DNA of 35,137 nt from Clostridia bacterium (GCA_017453405.1 JAFTKF010000059.1:1-35137), one strand, 5' to 3'. Shown: positions 1-8,048, numbered from the stretch's first letter. Numbers and translations: made by a program. The notes: generated from the letters alone by a model not told the origin.

Positions 1-20
1 CAAAATCAAGAAAATTATTC

Positions 21-49
21 TTGTATTTTTATACATTTCGTGATAAAAT
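21..49 (+). promoter_or_regulatory. Probable sigma-A promoter for the sugar-nucleotide operon
   Basis: TTGTAT at 21-26 and TAAAAT at 44-49 are separated by 17 bases, and a TGA triplet sits directly before the -10 box (extended -10). The surrounding 110 bases are strongly AT-rich compared with the genes. It lies about 75 bases ahead of the first start codon. Called by eye, so moderate confidence. Confidence 0.45.
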
Positions 50-122
50 AAATAAAAGAAACTATTTTTTAAAAAAGTTTTCCGCTTTCAGTATATGTCA
101 GCGGCAAAGAAAGGACACGACT

Positions 123-1019
123 ATGACTCTTGTTATTCTGGCAGCGGGTCTCGGCTCGCGCTACGGCGGTCTCAAGCAGATCGACCCCATCACCACCCAC
201 GGAGAATTTATCATCGACTATTCGATCTACGATGCGATCGAAGCAGGCTTTGACCGCGTGGTCTTTTTGATCAAGAAGGAAAATCTCGATGCCTTCAAGG
301 AAACCATTGCCGACAGAATCGCTCCCTTCACCAAGATCGACTTTGCCTTCCAGTCTCTCGATATGATCCCCGAAGGCTTTGAAGTGCCTGCGGAAAGAAC
401 CAAGCCCTGGGGCACTGCCCACGCGGTTCTTTGCTGTCGCGAGGTCGTGGGCAACGACAACTTCGCCGTCATCAATGCCGATGACTTTTACGGCAGAGAA
501 GCCTTTGTGGAAATGGCAAAGGTACTCTCGGGCGACAGAACCTCCCGTTACGTTATGGCAGGCTACATTCTCGACAACACCCTGACCGACAATGGCAGTG
601 TGGCACGCGGCGTTTGCAAGACCGAAAACGGCAAGCTGGTCTCGATCGAAGAGCACACCAAGATCTATCGCGATGGCGAGAAGGTATTCTGCGCCTGCCG
701 CGAGGATGTGCATCCCATTGACCGCTACAGCCCCGTTTCGATGAACTTCTTCGGCTTTGCTCCCGATGTATTTGATATCTTTGAGCGCGAATTCAAGAAA
801 TTCCTCACCGAAAAGAAGGGTGAGCTCAAAGCCGAGTTCTTTATTCCGCTTGCCCTGTCGGGTGCTATGGCTTCAGGCGAATGCACGGTGGATGTCTTCC
901 CCACCGATGCCAAGTGGTTTGGTGTGACCTATGCCGCCGACAAGCCCGGCGTTGTTCAGAAAATCAAGGAAATGACCGAAAACGGCACGTATCCCGACGG
1001 TCTTTGGATCAACCGCTGA
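123..1019 (+). CDS. Sugar-1-phosphate nucleotidyltransferase (NTP_transferase family)
   Basis: Predicted cytoplasmic enzyme of 298 residues that joins a nucleoside triphosphate to a sugar 1-phosphate, giving an NDP-sugar and pyrophosphate. The N-terminus carries the nucleotide-binding signature LAAGLGSRYGGLKQ, followed by the PWGTAHAVLCC segment and NADDFYG, whose aspartates are the expected metal ligands of the RmlA/GlmU-like fold. There is no C-terminal left-handed beta-helix, so it is not a full GlmU. The ATG at 123 was chosen because AAAGGA lies 8 bases upstream and the protein then begins directly with the MTLVILAAG strand. Its stop overlaps the start of the kinase gene (TGATG), so the two are translationally coupled. 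The kinase and galE neighbours suggest an N-acetylhexosamine or hexose 1-phosphate substrate with UTP. That is inference, and the base and sugar cannot be read from sequence. Confidence 0.85.
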   Translation: MTLVILAAGLGSRYGGLKQIDPITTHGEFIIDYSIYDAIEAGFDRVVFLIKKENLDAFKETIADRIAPFTKIDFAFQSLDMIPEGFEVPAERTKPWGTAHAVLCCREVVGNDNFAVINADDFYGREAFVEMAKVLSGDRTSRYVMAGYILDNTLTDNGSVARGVCKTENGKLVSIEEHTKIYRDGEKVFCACREDVHPIDRYSPVSMNFFGFAPDVFDIFEREFKKFLTEKKGELKAEFFIPLALSGAMASGECTVDVFPTDAKWFGVTYAADKPGVVQKIKEMTENGTYPDGLWINR

Positions 1020-2068
1020 TGGCACTCACCGATTTCGAACTCAAAGAGATCCTTACGTCCTTTGGGATCACCCCCGTTGCCATCACGCCCTGCTCGATCG
1101 GGCTGATCAACGCAACCTACTTCGTTGACACATCCGATCGCCGCTATGTCCTGCAGCGCATCAATACCGCTGTTTTTTCCGACCCACGGGGCGTCATGGA
1201 CAATATCGCTTCGGTCACCGCGCATTTACGGGAAAAGGGGATCAGCACCCTGACCTTTCTCCCTGCCGATGACGGAAACTGCTATCTTGAAAACGAGCAC
1301 GGCTTTTTCCGCCTGTCTCTTTGCCTTGACGGCAAGACCTACAACGAAGCCACTCCCGAGCTGTTAGAAAAAGCGGCAGAGGCATTCGGCGAATTCCAAT
1401 ACGCGCTCACCGATTTTGATGCTTCGCTTCTCAAAGAGACCATTCCTGACTTCCATAACACCCCCGTCCGCACAGAAGCGCTGTGGGAGGCGGTTGCCAT
1501 CGCCCCGAATGAGCGCATTGCCGCGGCGGTCGATGCCATCCAGCAAGCCAAGCAGTTCTCCTCACAGGCATCCTATATTATGTCGCTTCTGTCAAGAGGG
1601 GATCTTCCCTTGCGCGTCGTCCATAATGACACCAAGGTCAACAATGTCCTGCTCGCTGAGGACGGCACTGCCACCGTGCTTGACCTCGACACCGTGATGC
1701 CCGGCAGTCTGCTTTTTGACTTCGGGGATGCCATCCGCTCGGGCGCTTCCACAAAACCCGAAGGGGATGGGGATATCGAGGGCTTTGCCATCGACAAGGA
1801 ACGCTATGAAGCCTTTCTGCGCGGCTTTCTCAAGGGCATCCGCGGCGCTCTCACACCCAACGAGCAAAAGCTTCTGCCCTTCGGTGCTTTCGTTCTGGCA
1901 TACGAACTGGGCGTGCGCTTTCTTACCGACTATCTGAGGGGCGACGTCTATTTCCGCACAAGCTATCCCGAGGAAAATCTGATCCGTGCCAAGGGTCAGC
2001 TTGCCCTTGCCAAAAACATCTTCTTCCGTCTTGACGAGCTTTCGGCTTTGACGAAGAAATACATCTGA
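1019..2068 (+). CDS. nahK: NahK/LnpB-like N-acetylhexosamine 1-kinase (APH phosphotransferase fold)
   Basis: A 349-residue phosphotransferase of the aminoglycoside-phosphotransferase fold, close in length to bifidobacterial NahK (about 359). The catalytic stretch VVHNDTKVNNVLL (residues 200-212, catalytic D204) and the metal-binding VLDLDTVMPGS (D222/D224), followed by LFDFGDAIRSG, match the NahK/LnpB pattern far better than drug-resistance kinases. The family phosphorylates GlcNAc or GalNAc at the anomeric carbon. The ATG at 1019 overlaps the upstream stop by one base, giving a coupled pair. A kinase, a nucleotidyltransferase and galE in a row resemble the later steps of the bifidobacterial lnpBCD pathway, with the nucleotidyltransferase in place of LnpC and no lnpA phosphorylase here. 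The family call is strong. The exact sugar is inferred. Confidence 0.85.
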   Translation: MALTDFELKEILTSFGITPVAITPCSIGLINATYFVDTSDRRYVLQRINTAVFSDPRGVMDNIASVTAHLREKGISTLTFLPADDGNCYLENEHGFFRLSLCLDGKTYNEATPELLEKAAEAFGEFQYALTDFDASLLKETIPDFHNTPVRTEALWEAVAIAPNERIAAAVDAIQQAKQFSSQASYIMSLLSRGDLPLRVVHNDTKVNNVLLAEDGTATVLDLDTVMPGSLLFDFGDAIRSGASTKPEGDGDIEGFAIDKERYEAFLRGFLKGIRGALTPNEQKLLPFGAFVLAYELGVRFLTDYLRGDVYFRTSYPEENLIRAKGQLALAKNIFFRLDELSALTKKYI

Positions 2069-2096
2069 TTGATTCCGCAAGGATTCGGTATGCGTA

Positions 2097-2132
2097 AATT
2101 TTTCACGCAAAAATGCGTGAAAAAATTCACGC
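2097..2132 (+). promoter_or_regulatory. Overlapping alternative hairpins upstream of galE
   Basis: Three related arms follow one another: TTCACGCA, then TGCGTGAA, then TTCACGC. The middle arm can pair with the first (2097-2109 with 2114-2127, nearly 13 pairs with one bulge) or with the third (2115-2121 with 2126-2132). No U-rich tract follows, so it is not a standard terminator. The 148-base gap between nahK and galE is the longest in this cluster, so a regulatory or RNA-processing element is plausible but unproven. Confidence 0.3.
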
Positions 2133-2216
2133 GGTAATTGCTGCTTTGCTATGTAGTAGCAGCAGCGATCTTGCTTTGCAAAACCACCCGCAATTTCCCA
2201 AAGAAAGGTGATGTTT

Positions 2217-3212
2217 ATGATTTTAGTAACCGGCGGTACGGGCTATATCGGCTCACATACCGTAGTCGAGCTGCAGTCCTGCGGCAAAGAGGTTGTCATT
2301 ATCGACAATCTTTCCAATTCCAAGCGTGAGGTCGTGGACGCGATCGAAACCATCAGCGGCAAACGCCCGATCTTTATCGAGGGCGATATCTGCGACGAAG
2401 CGGTACTGACGCAGGTGTTCGAGACCTATCCCATTGATGCCGTGATCCATTTCGCGGGTCTGAAGGCGGTGGGCGAAAGCGTTGCAAAACCGCTTGAATA
2501 CTACACCAACAACATCGTGGGCACACTCACGCTGGTGGGTGTGATGCGCCGTTTCGGTACGAAAAAGCTGGTCTTTTCCTCTTCGGCAACGGTATACGGA
2601 CAGAACAATCCCGTGCCCTTTACCGAGGATATGCCCCGCTCCTCGACCACCAATCCTTACGGCGAATCCAAGGTGATGCAGGAACGGATCCTTGAAGACA
2701 TCGCCGCAGCCGATCCTACGCTGTCGATCGCACTGCTTCGCTATTTCAATCCCATCGGCTCGCACGAGTCGGGCTTGATCGGAGACGACCCCAACGGCAT
2801 TCCGAACAACCTGATGCCCTATGTTTGCCGCGTGGCAACCGGGAAATTGCCGATCCTCAACATTTTCGGCAACGATTACCCCACCCCCGACGGCACGTGT
2901 CTGCGCGACTACATCCACGTGGTGGATCTTGCCAAGGGTCACATTGCCGCCCTTGACTATCTGAACACCCATACCGGCACGCTTACCGTCAATCTCGGCA
3001 CGGGCAAGGGCTCATCGGTCATCGACATCGTCAAGGCGTTTGAAAAGGCATCGGGCAAGCCCCTGCCGCATCAATTCGCCCCCCGCCGTGCGGGTGACAT
3101 TGCCGAATGCTATGCCTCGACCGAAAAGGCGAAAGCCTTGCTTGGCTGGACGGCAACCAAAACGCTTGACGAAATGTGCCGCGACAGCTATCTTTACGCC
3201 AAAACCCACTAA
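2217..3212 (+). CDS. galE: UDP-glucose 4-epimerase
   Basis: A 331-residue extended short-chain dehydrogenase that interconverts UDP-glucose and UDP-galactose, and in many homologues UDP-GlcNAc and UDP-GalNAc, using bound NAD. The N-terminal GGTGYIGSH (NAD-binding GxxGxxG), FSSSATVYG with the catalytic serine, and NPYGESK with the catalytic YxxxK are all present, as is the C-terminal RRAGDIAECYA region. The length is normal for GalE. Start codons lie in frame at 2208 (GTG), 2211 and 2217. The ATG at 2217 is chosen because GAAAGG ends 8 bases before it and it gives the standard MILVTGGTGYIGSH start. It follows the kinase and nucleotidyltransferase and probably supplies the epimerised UDP-sugar. 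Confidence 0.95.
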   Translation: MILVTGGTGYIGSHTVVELQSCGKEVVIIDNLSNSKREVVDAIETISGKRPIFIEGDICDEAVLTQVFETYPIDAVIHFAGLKAVGESVAKPLEYYTNNIVGTLTLVGVMRRFGTKKLVFSSSATVYGQNNPVPFTEDMPRSSTTNPYGESKVMQERILEDIAAADPTLSIALLRYFNPIGSHESGLIGDDPNGIPNNLMPYVCRVATGKLPILNIFGNDYPTPDGTCLRDYIHVVDLAKGHIAALDYLNTHTGTLTVNLGTGKGSSVIDIVKAFEKASGKPLPHQFAPRRAGDIAECYASTEKAKALLGWTATKTLDEMCRDSYLYAKTH

Positions 3213-3236
3213 GACTTTCAAAAAGGAACAACTGCT

Positions 3237-3830
3237 ATGAAAGAATGTACCCTTTGTGCCAAAGGCATTGATCACATCAAAGAGCCTGCACTTTTGTTCA
3301 TCGGTAAATACGGCAGACGCTATGAGATCTGTCTGGAATGCGAAGAGCTGATGGATACGCTGGTTTCCGGTGAATACGAAAGCGAGCGCAAAAACGCGGG
3401 TAAGACCGTCTACCGCTATCTCTTTGAGCGCGAGGGCGATCCCATCAGCGGCGAGGTGGTAAGCTTTTTTAAGGATCTTCTCGCCGAAGGCTCGGAATTG
3501 ATGCAGACCGCGCAGGAAAATCTCGACGAATACGAACGCGAAGAAGAACAGCGGCGTCTGGAAGCCGAAGAAGCCGCCAAAAAAGCCCTGCTTGCCGCCG
3601 AAGAAGCTACAGCCGTTGCCGTGGACGAAGCTTCGATCAGTGAGGAAGAGTTTTTAAAGGACGAAACAGAACCCCTCTCGCTGAAGGTAAGGATTCTCTT
3701 TTTTCTGCTTTTCACCCTGCTGGCGGCAGGAGCGGTGACCTACGGCATTCTGCAATCGAATACCGTGTCGATCGTCATCGGCGCTATCGTCTTTCTTTTG
3801 GGGGCAGTATCCTCTTTTTCCAAAGGTTAA
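3237..3830 (+). CDS. Zinc-ribbon, coiled-coil membrane protein of unknown function
   Basis: I do not recognise this 197-residue protein. It begins with a likely zinc ribbon: CTLC (C4, C7) and CLEC (C32, C35). Residues 85-140 are very rich in Glu, Ala and Arg and should form a charged helix or coiled coil. Two hydrophobic segments follow at about 151-172 and 176-193, with a short SSFSKG tail. The layout suggests a cytosolic metal-binding head on a stalk, anchored at the C-terminus by a membrane hairpin. The ATG at 3237 has AAAAGGAA just upstream. It starts 24 bases after galE and ends 33 bases before the hydratase gene, so it is probably co-transcribed with both. No function is assigned. Confidence 0.75.
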   Translation: MKECTLCAKGIDHIKEPALLFIGKYGRRYEICLECEELMDTLVSGEYESERKNAGKTVYRYLFEREGDPISGEVVSFFKDLLAEGSELMQTAQENLDEYEREEEQRRLEAEEAAKKALLAAEEATAVAVDEASISEEEFLKDETEPLSLKVRILFFLLFTLLAAGAVTYGILQSNTVSIVIGAIVFLLGAVSSFSKG

Positions 3831-3863
3831 TTACGTTTCATCACAAAATAAAGGAATACAGTT

Positions 3864-6083
3864 ATGATCACTCTTCACTCTTCCGCTGTCGTTTATGAAA
3901 AGGGCGCGTTTCGAAAGGCACAGCCTGCCGATGTTGCCGCACGCAACAAAACGATGGCATATCCGATTCTGACAAGTCACAGCATCAACGATTCTGACAG
4001 TCAGCTCAAGATCCGCTTTGATGCGATGGCATCGCACGATATCACCTATGTGGGTATCATCCAGACCGCCCGCGCCTCCGGCCTTACGGAATTTCCTCTG
4101 CCCTATGTTCTTACCAACTGCCACAACTCGCTGTGCGCAGTCGGAGGCACGATCAACGAGGATGACCACGCCTTCGGTCTTTCGGCGGCGAAAAAATACG
4201 GCGGTATTTACGGACCCGCACATCAGGCGGTCATTCACTCCTATATGCGCGAAAACTTCGCGGGCTGCGGCAAAATGATCTTAGGCTCGGACTCGCACAC
4301 CCGTTACGGCGCTCTCGGTACGATGGCGATCGGCGAGGGCGGTCCTGAGCTTGTGAAGCAGCTTCTGAAGCGCACCTACGACATTCCCTATCCCGAGATC
4401 GTTGCCGTCAGACTGATCGGCGAGGTACGCCCCGGCGTCGGACCGCAGGACGTTGCCCTTGCCCTGATCGGTAAGGTCTTTGAGTCGGGCTTTGTCAAAA
4501 ACCGCGTGCTGGAATTCATCGGTGAGGGCATTGCCGCGCTTCCCATCGAATTCCGTAACGGCATTGATGTTATGACCACCGAAACCACCTGCCTTTCCTC
4601 GATCTGGGTAACCGACGAAAAGACAAAGGCATACCTTGACAATCACGGTCGCGGCGAGGAATATCATAAGCTAGCCCCCGAAGAGGGTGCTTACTACGAC
4701 CGTGCGATCACGATCGACCTTTCCCGTGTGGAAAGTATGATCGCGCTTCCCTTCCATCCGAGCAATGTATACACCGTGCGCGAATTTTTAAACAATGCGC
4801 CCGCGATCCTTGCTGCCTGCGAAGCCTATGCCGAAGACAATCTCGGCGTGAAAAAAGGCGCGCTTGACCTTGTCGGCAAGTACCGCGACGGCAGTTTTTA
4901 TGTCGATCAGGGTGTGATTGCCGGCTGTGCGGGCGGTATTTTCGATAATCTGTCGGCGGCGGCAGACATTCTGAAGGATCAGAAAACCGGAAGCGGCGAC
5001 TTCTCGCTGTCGGTCTATCCCGCCTCGACCTCGGTGATGACCGAAACCTTCCGCCACGGCATTGCCAACACCCTCGTACAGGCAGGTGCTACCTACCGCT
5101 CCGCCTTCTGCGGACCTTGCTTCGGCGCGGGCGATGTTCCGAAAAACAACGGCATTTCGCTTCGCCACACCACAAGAAACTTCCCGATGCGTGAGGGCGC
5201 GAAGCCCAAGGACAATCAGATCGCCTGCGTTGCCCTTGCCGATGCCCGTACCATTGCGGCAACCGCGGCAAACGGCGGTAAGCTGACGCCTGCCGATTCG
5301 CTGGCTGTCACCTATACCGAACGCGAGTATGTCTTTGACAAAACGCCCTACGACGCGCGTGTCTATAACGGCTTCGGCAATCCGATCCCCGAGACCGAGC
5401 TGGTCTTTGGTCCCAATATCACCGACTGGCCGACCTTCTATCCCCTTGCTGACAAATTACTGCTGTCGGTGGCGTCGGTCATTACCGACAAGATCACCAC
5501 GACCGACGAGCTGATCCCCTCGGGAGATACCTCTTCCTACCGCTCGAATCCCGAAAAGCTGTCAAGCTTTGCGCTGTCGCGTAAAGATCCCGCCTATGTC
5601 GGACGTGCCAAAGAGACAAGACAGCAGGAGAAGAACCGCAGAGAGGGCATTGAAAATCCCGATCTTTGCGAAGTCTTTGCACGTCTCGGTGTCAATGAGC
5701 CCGAGACTGTGATGCTGGCAAGCGTGGTCATGGCTGAGCGCCCCGGTGACGGCTCGGCAAGAGAGCAGGCGGCAAGCTGTCAGAGAGTCCTCGGCGGTGT
5801 TGCCAATATCGCGCTGGAATACGCTACCAAGCGCTATCGCTCCAATCTGATCAACTGGGGTATGCTCCCCTTCACCAGAAAGGAAACGATCCCTGCCGAG
5901 GTGGGTGACTATCTCTACTTTGACGGTATCCGCTCTGCTGTCGAACAGGGAGAGACCGAGATTCAGGCAACCCTTGTCCAAAAGGGCGACCTGATCCCCG
6001 TCACGCTCTACCTCGACGCTTTGACCAAGGAAGACCGTGATATTCTCCTTGACGGCTGTCTGATCAACTATTATAAACGCTGA
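3864..6083 (+). CDS. Aconitase-family hydratase (YbhJ-like)
   Basis: A 739-residue member of the aconitase/isopropylmalate isomerase superfamily, expected to catalyse hydration or dehydration of a hydroxy acid at a [4Fe-4S] cluster. The cluster ligands are visible as C355 (GCAGGIF) and C416/C419 (FCGPCFG), in the usual C-x(about 61)-C-x2-C arrangement. GSDSHTRYG (141-149) is the conserved superfamily motif. The C-terminal swivel domain shows GSAREQAA (S631, R633, equivalent to the substrate-binding SSRE of aconitase) and NLINWGMLPF. The sequence departs from AcnA and AcnB and reads more like the uncharacterised hydratases of Clostridia and E. coli YbhJ, so citrate as substrate is not assured. 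The ATG at 3864 has AAAGGA 8 bases upstream. No citrate synthase or isocitrate dehydrogenase lies nearby. A strong terminator follows. Confidence 0.85.
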   Translation: MITLHSSAVVYEKGAFRKAQPADVAARNKTMAYPILTSHSINDSDSQLKIRFDAMASHDITYVGIIQTARASGLTEFPLPYVLTNCHNSLCAVGGTINEDDHAFGLSAAKKYGGIYGPAHQAVIHSYMRENFAGCGKMILGSDSHTRYGALGTMAIGEGGPELVKQLLKRTYDIPYPEIVAVRLIGEVRPGVGPQDVALALIGKVFESGFVKNRVLEFIGEGIAALPIEFRNGIDVMTTETTCLSSIWVTDEKTKAYLDNHGRGEEYHKLAPEEGAYYDRAITIDLSRVESMIALPFHPSNVYTVREFLNNAPAILAACEAYAEDNLGVKKGALDLVGKYRDGSFYVDQGVIAGCAGGIFDNLSAAADILKDQKTGSGDFSLSVYPASTSVMTETFRHGIANTLVQAGATYRSAFCGPCFGAGDVPKNNGISLRHTTRNFPMREGAKPKDNQIACVALADARTIAATAANGGKLTPADSLAVTYTEREYVFDKTPYDARVYNGFGNPIPETELVFGPNITDWPTFYPLADKLLLSVASVITDKITTTDELIPSGDTSSYRSNPEKLSSFALSRKDPAYVGRAKETRQQEKNRREGIENPDLCEVFARLGVNEPETVMLASVVMAERPGDGSAREQAASCQRVLGGVANIALEYATKRYRSNLINWGMLPFTRKETIPAEVGDYLYFDGIRSAVEQGETEIQATLVQKGDLIPVTLYLDALTKEDRDILLDGCLINYYKR

Positions 6084-6090
6084 TTTTCAA

Positions 6091-6126
6091 AGATCCCGAC
6101 CGATCGTGTCGGGATCTTTTCGTTTT
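6091..6126 (+). terminator. Rho-independent terminator after the hydratase gene
   Basis: A perfect 10-base stem (6091-6100 with 6108-6117), a 7-base loop, then a T-rich tail. It sits 8 bases past the hydratase stop and marks the end of the first operon. Confidence 0.9.
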
Positions 6127-6226
6127 GGTGGCTTCTGCGAAAGCGAAGGAGCGTCTCTTTTGATGGGACGGCTTGAAAAGCATCCCGATCCTTTCTGAAA
6201 AAATCCACCGGCTTTTGTGATATCTC

Positions 6227-6256
6227 TTGACAAAACAGGTCAAAAATGCTATACTT
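6227..6256 (+). promoter_or_regulatory. Sigma-A promoter with extended -10
   Basis: A consensus TTGACA at 6227-6232, an 18-base spacer and TATACT at 6251-6256 preceded by TGC. It lies 30 bases before the start codon of the membrane protein gene. Confidence 0.8.
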
Positions 6257-6285
6257 TGTGCGCAATACTATTGATTGAGGCTTTT

Positions 6286-6969
6286 ATGAACACTGTCATT
6301 TTGATTCTTGAAATCATCGGCACGGTTGCTTTTGCGCTGTCGGGCGCAATGGTTGCCGTCAAACGCGGTATGGATATCTTCGGCGTGGCGATCCTTGGGC
6401 TGACCACCGCTTGCGGCGGCGGCATCATCCGCGATCTTTTGCTCGGCATTACGCCCCCCGGTGCGTTTGTCAATCCGGTCTATGCCTTTGTGGCGATCGG
6501 CACGGCAATTCTTGTCTTTCTTCCCTCGGTCAGACGGCTGTTTGCCAGCCGTCCGAAGCTGTTCGATGCCGTGATCCTTTGGATGGATTCGATCGGGCTT
6601 GGTCTTTTTACCGTCATCGGCATTCAGGTCGCCTATGCCAATACCGACACCTTCAGCATTTTTCTGTATCTCTTTCTCGGTGTCATCACCGGTGTCGGCG
6701 GCGGTGTGATGCGTGATGTGATGTCAAAAAACATTCCTTACATATTCATCAAGCATTTTTATGCCACCGCATCCCTGATCGGGGCTGCTGTCGCGATCGT
6801 GTTTCTGTATTTCGACCTTGAATTCATCGGCATTCTGGCAGGGGCTGTCACCGTCACGGTCCTGCGCCTCTTTGCCGCACACTTCCGCTGGTCGCTACCC
6901 AAGGCACACGAGCTGACCGAAGCCGAGCTTTCTTCGCACCGATCCGACAAAGAACCCCTGCACAAGTAA
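6286..6969 (+). CDS. UPF0126/YicG-like membrane protein (glycine transporter/TRIC-related family)
   Basis: A 227-residue integral membrane protein with about seven hydrophobic segments. It holds two halves of the same fold, each with the family signature: TACGGGIIRDLLLG in the first half and TGVGGGVMRDVM in the second. These GGGxxRD loops define Pfam Gly_transporter/UPF0126 (YicG, YadS), distantly related to trimeric TRIC cation channels. The ATG at 6286 was chosen over the upstream in-frame ATG at 6217 because the -10 box lies at 6251-6256 and a TGAGG motif precedes 6286. It is bounded by a promoter and the hydratase terminator, so it is likely transcribed alone. The transported substrate cannot be deduced from the sequence. 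Confidence 0.88.
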   Translation: MNTVILILEIIGTVAFALSGAMVAVKRGMDIFGVAILGLTTACGGGIIRDLLLGITPPGAFVNPVYAFVAIGTAILVFLPSVRRLFASRPKLFDAVILWMDSIGLGLFTVIGIQVAYANTDTFSIFLYLFLGVITGVGGGVMRDVMSKNIPYIFIKHFYATASLIGAAVAIVFLYFDLEFIGILAGAVTVTVLRLFAAHFRWSLPKAHELTEAELSSHRSDKEPLHK

Positions 6970-6980
6970 TTTTGTGAACA

Positions 6981-7000
6981 TTTTGTAAAGATTTACAAAA
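6981..7000. promoter_or_regulatory. Perfect 20-base AT-rich palindrome (possible operator)
   Basis: TTTTGTAAA and TTTACAAAA form a perfect 9-base inverted repeat around a 2-base centre. It sits 11 bases after the membrane protein stop and about 85 bases before the lipoprotein start. The short centre suits a dimeric regulator site better than a terminator hairpin. The cognate regulator is unknown. Confidence 0.35.
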
Positions 7001-7084
7001 ATCCGTAACCGCAGTTCCTCTTTTTCCGTCTTATTGGGTGAAGCTCCTCACCGCTTTGACACGATACAAGAAAGGAAATCTGCT

Positions 7085-7957
7085 ATGAAGCCTGAAACGA
7101 TCCTGAAAAAAAGCCTGTCGATCCTTCTCGTTTTTCTGATGCTTTGCCCATTACTGCTTTTGTCATCCTGCAGTACCAATCGCATTTTGTGCGAGACCGA
7201 CAGCTATATCATCGAACACCGCGACGGGGCGTGCTTTCTCAATTTCAAAGAGGGTAACCAAAAGGATTCTCTTTCGATCGGGGGCTGTATCGTTTATGAC
7301 GAGCGGATACAGTTTGACTCTGCCGAAGCGATGAAGGATACGCTGTTAAACGGCACTTTGGAGGAAGATCAGCTCTTTACCATTCGCAATTTCTTTCCGC
7401 GCAACGAGGACGACAGCATCATCCTGCCCGATCCCGAAGCCATCCTCCTGCCCGCTCTGCCCGATTCCCACTTCCTTTACAGAATCTCGCTTTATGGAGA
7501 TTCGTATCTCTATACGATCCGCAAAAGCAAAGCGCCCGAGGATGTCTCGCCCTTTTATGAATCGGCACATTTTTATATCATCGACAAGGATGAATATGAC
7601 GAGCGGCTTGCCTTTCACGACCGCTTTCTCAAAGAGGATACCTCTGCCTTTCCCGAGCTTTGTGCCATTGCCACCGACGAAGAGGGACTCCGCATTTTCG
7701 AATATATGACAGCGAGCGGAAAGATCCGCCATCTGCAGTATATGTTCAGAGAAGAGGGCAAGACGGTTTATGTGGATGAAAGCTATCGCATTGAAGGCTC
7801 AGAGGCGTATCCGAACGCCATCGTTTCCGAAACCGATCCGCTGGAGATCCGTTTTACCGGCGTTGACGGCTCACACTATTTTTACTGCTCTATGGGTACG
7901 GACATAAAACCCACCGCCGACTGGTATCTTGCCTTTGGCGTCACATCCCCGAACTGA
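7085..7957 (+). CDS. Predicted lipoprotein of unknown function
   Basis: A 290-residue protein with a Gram-positive lipoprotein signal: positive residues near the N-terminus, a hydrophobic run at about 11-27, and the lipobox LLSSC with the acylated cysteine at C29. The mature part is rich in acidic and aromatic residues, has no further membrane segment, and shows no motif I recognise. It is expected to be tethered to the outer face of the membrane. The ATG at 7085 has GAAAGGAAA at a good distance. The longer reading from 7034 has no ribosome site and would bury the signal peptide. A strong terminator follows at once, so it is not co-transcribed with sigE. It occupies the position where spoIIGA would sit in Bacillus, but it is not SpoIIGA: there is no multi-helix membrane domain and no DTG/DSG protease motif. 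Confidence 0.75.
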   Translation: MKPETILKKSLSILLVFLMLCPLLLLSSCSTNRILCETDSYIIEHRDGACFLNFKEGNQKDSLSIGGCIVYDERIQFDSAEAMKDTLLNGTLEEDQLFTIRNFFPRNEDDSIILPDPEAILLPALPDSHFLYRISLYGDSYLYTIRKSKAPEDVSPFYESAHFYIIDKDEYDERLAFHDRFLKEDTSAFPELCAIATDEEGLRIFEYMTASGKIRHLQYMFREEGKTVYVDESYRIEGSEAYPNAIVSETDPLEIRFTGVDGSHYFYCSMGTDIKPTADWYLAFGVTSPN

Positions 7958-7962
7958 TCCCT

Positions 7963-8000
7963 ACGCCCTTCCGATCGCGTATCGGAAGGGCGTTTTCTTT
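7963..8000 (+). terminator. Rho-independent terminator before sigE
   Basis: A perfect 13-base stem (7963-7975 with 7981-7993), a 5-base loop and a TTTTCTTT tail, 6 bases past the lipoprotein stop. Confidence 0.92.
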
Positions 8001-8037
8001 GTCATACCAAGCCTTTCAACAAAATTTTTAAATTTTA

Positions 8038-8048
8038 TGTGCTATCAT
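8038..8048 (+). promoter_or_regulatory. Possible extended -10 element for sigE
   Basis: TATCAT at 8043-8048 is preceded by TGC, with no good -35 hexamer upstream. A weak -35 would fit an activator-dependent promoter, and sigE is Spo0A-activated in Bacillus. No clear Spo0A box was found, only a partial TTTGTC match near 7998. Confidence 0.35.

Noticed and set aside
69-713. Long minus-strand open frame opposite the nucleotidyltransferase (214 codons)
   Set aside because: It lies wholly inside a gene with clear family motifs on the other strand, has no ribosome site and encodes no recognisable protein. Several similar long antisense frames (for example 14966-16024, 16145-17242, 17309-18583, 18959-20758 and 32266-33408) were rejected for the same reason.
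3933-3947. Reverse-type palindrome GTTGC-CGCAC-GCAAC in the hydratase gene
   Set aside because: The arms are in the opposite order to the four GCAAC-N5-GTTGC elements, and a single copy is compatible with chance and with the local codons.
3864-6083. Classical TCA-cycle aconitase AcnA or AcnB
   Set aside because: The superfamily motifs are present, but length and sequence between motifs differ from AcnA (about 890 residues) and AcnB, and no TCA genes are adjacent.
7085-7957. Divergent SpoIIGA upstream of sigE
   Set aside because: It is a lipoprotein with one N-terminal hydrophobic segment and no aspartic-protease motif, and a terminator separates it from sigE.
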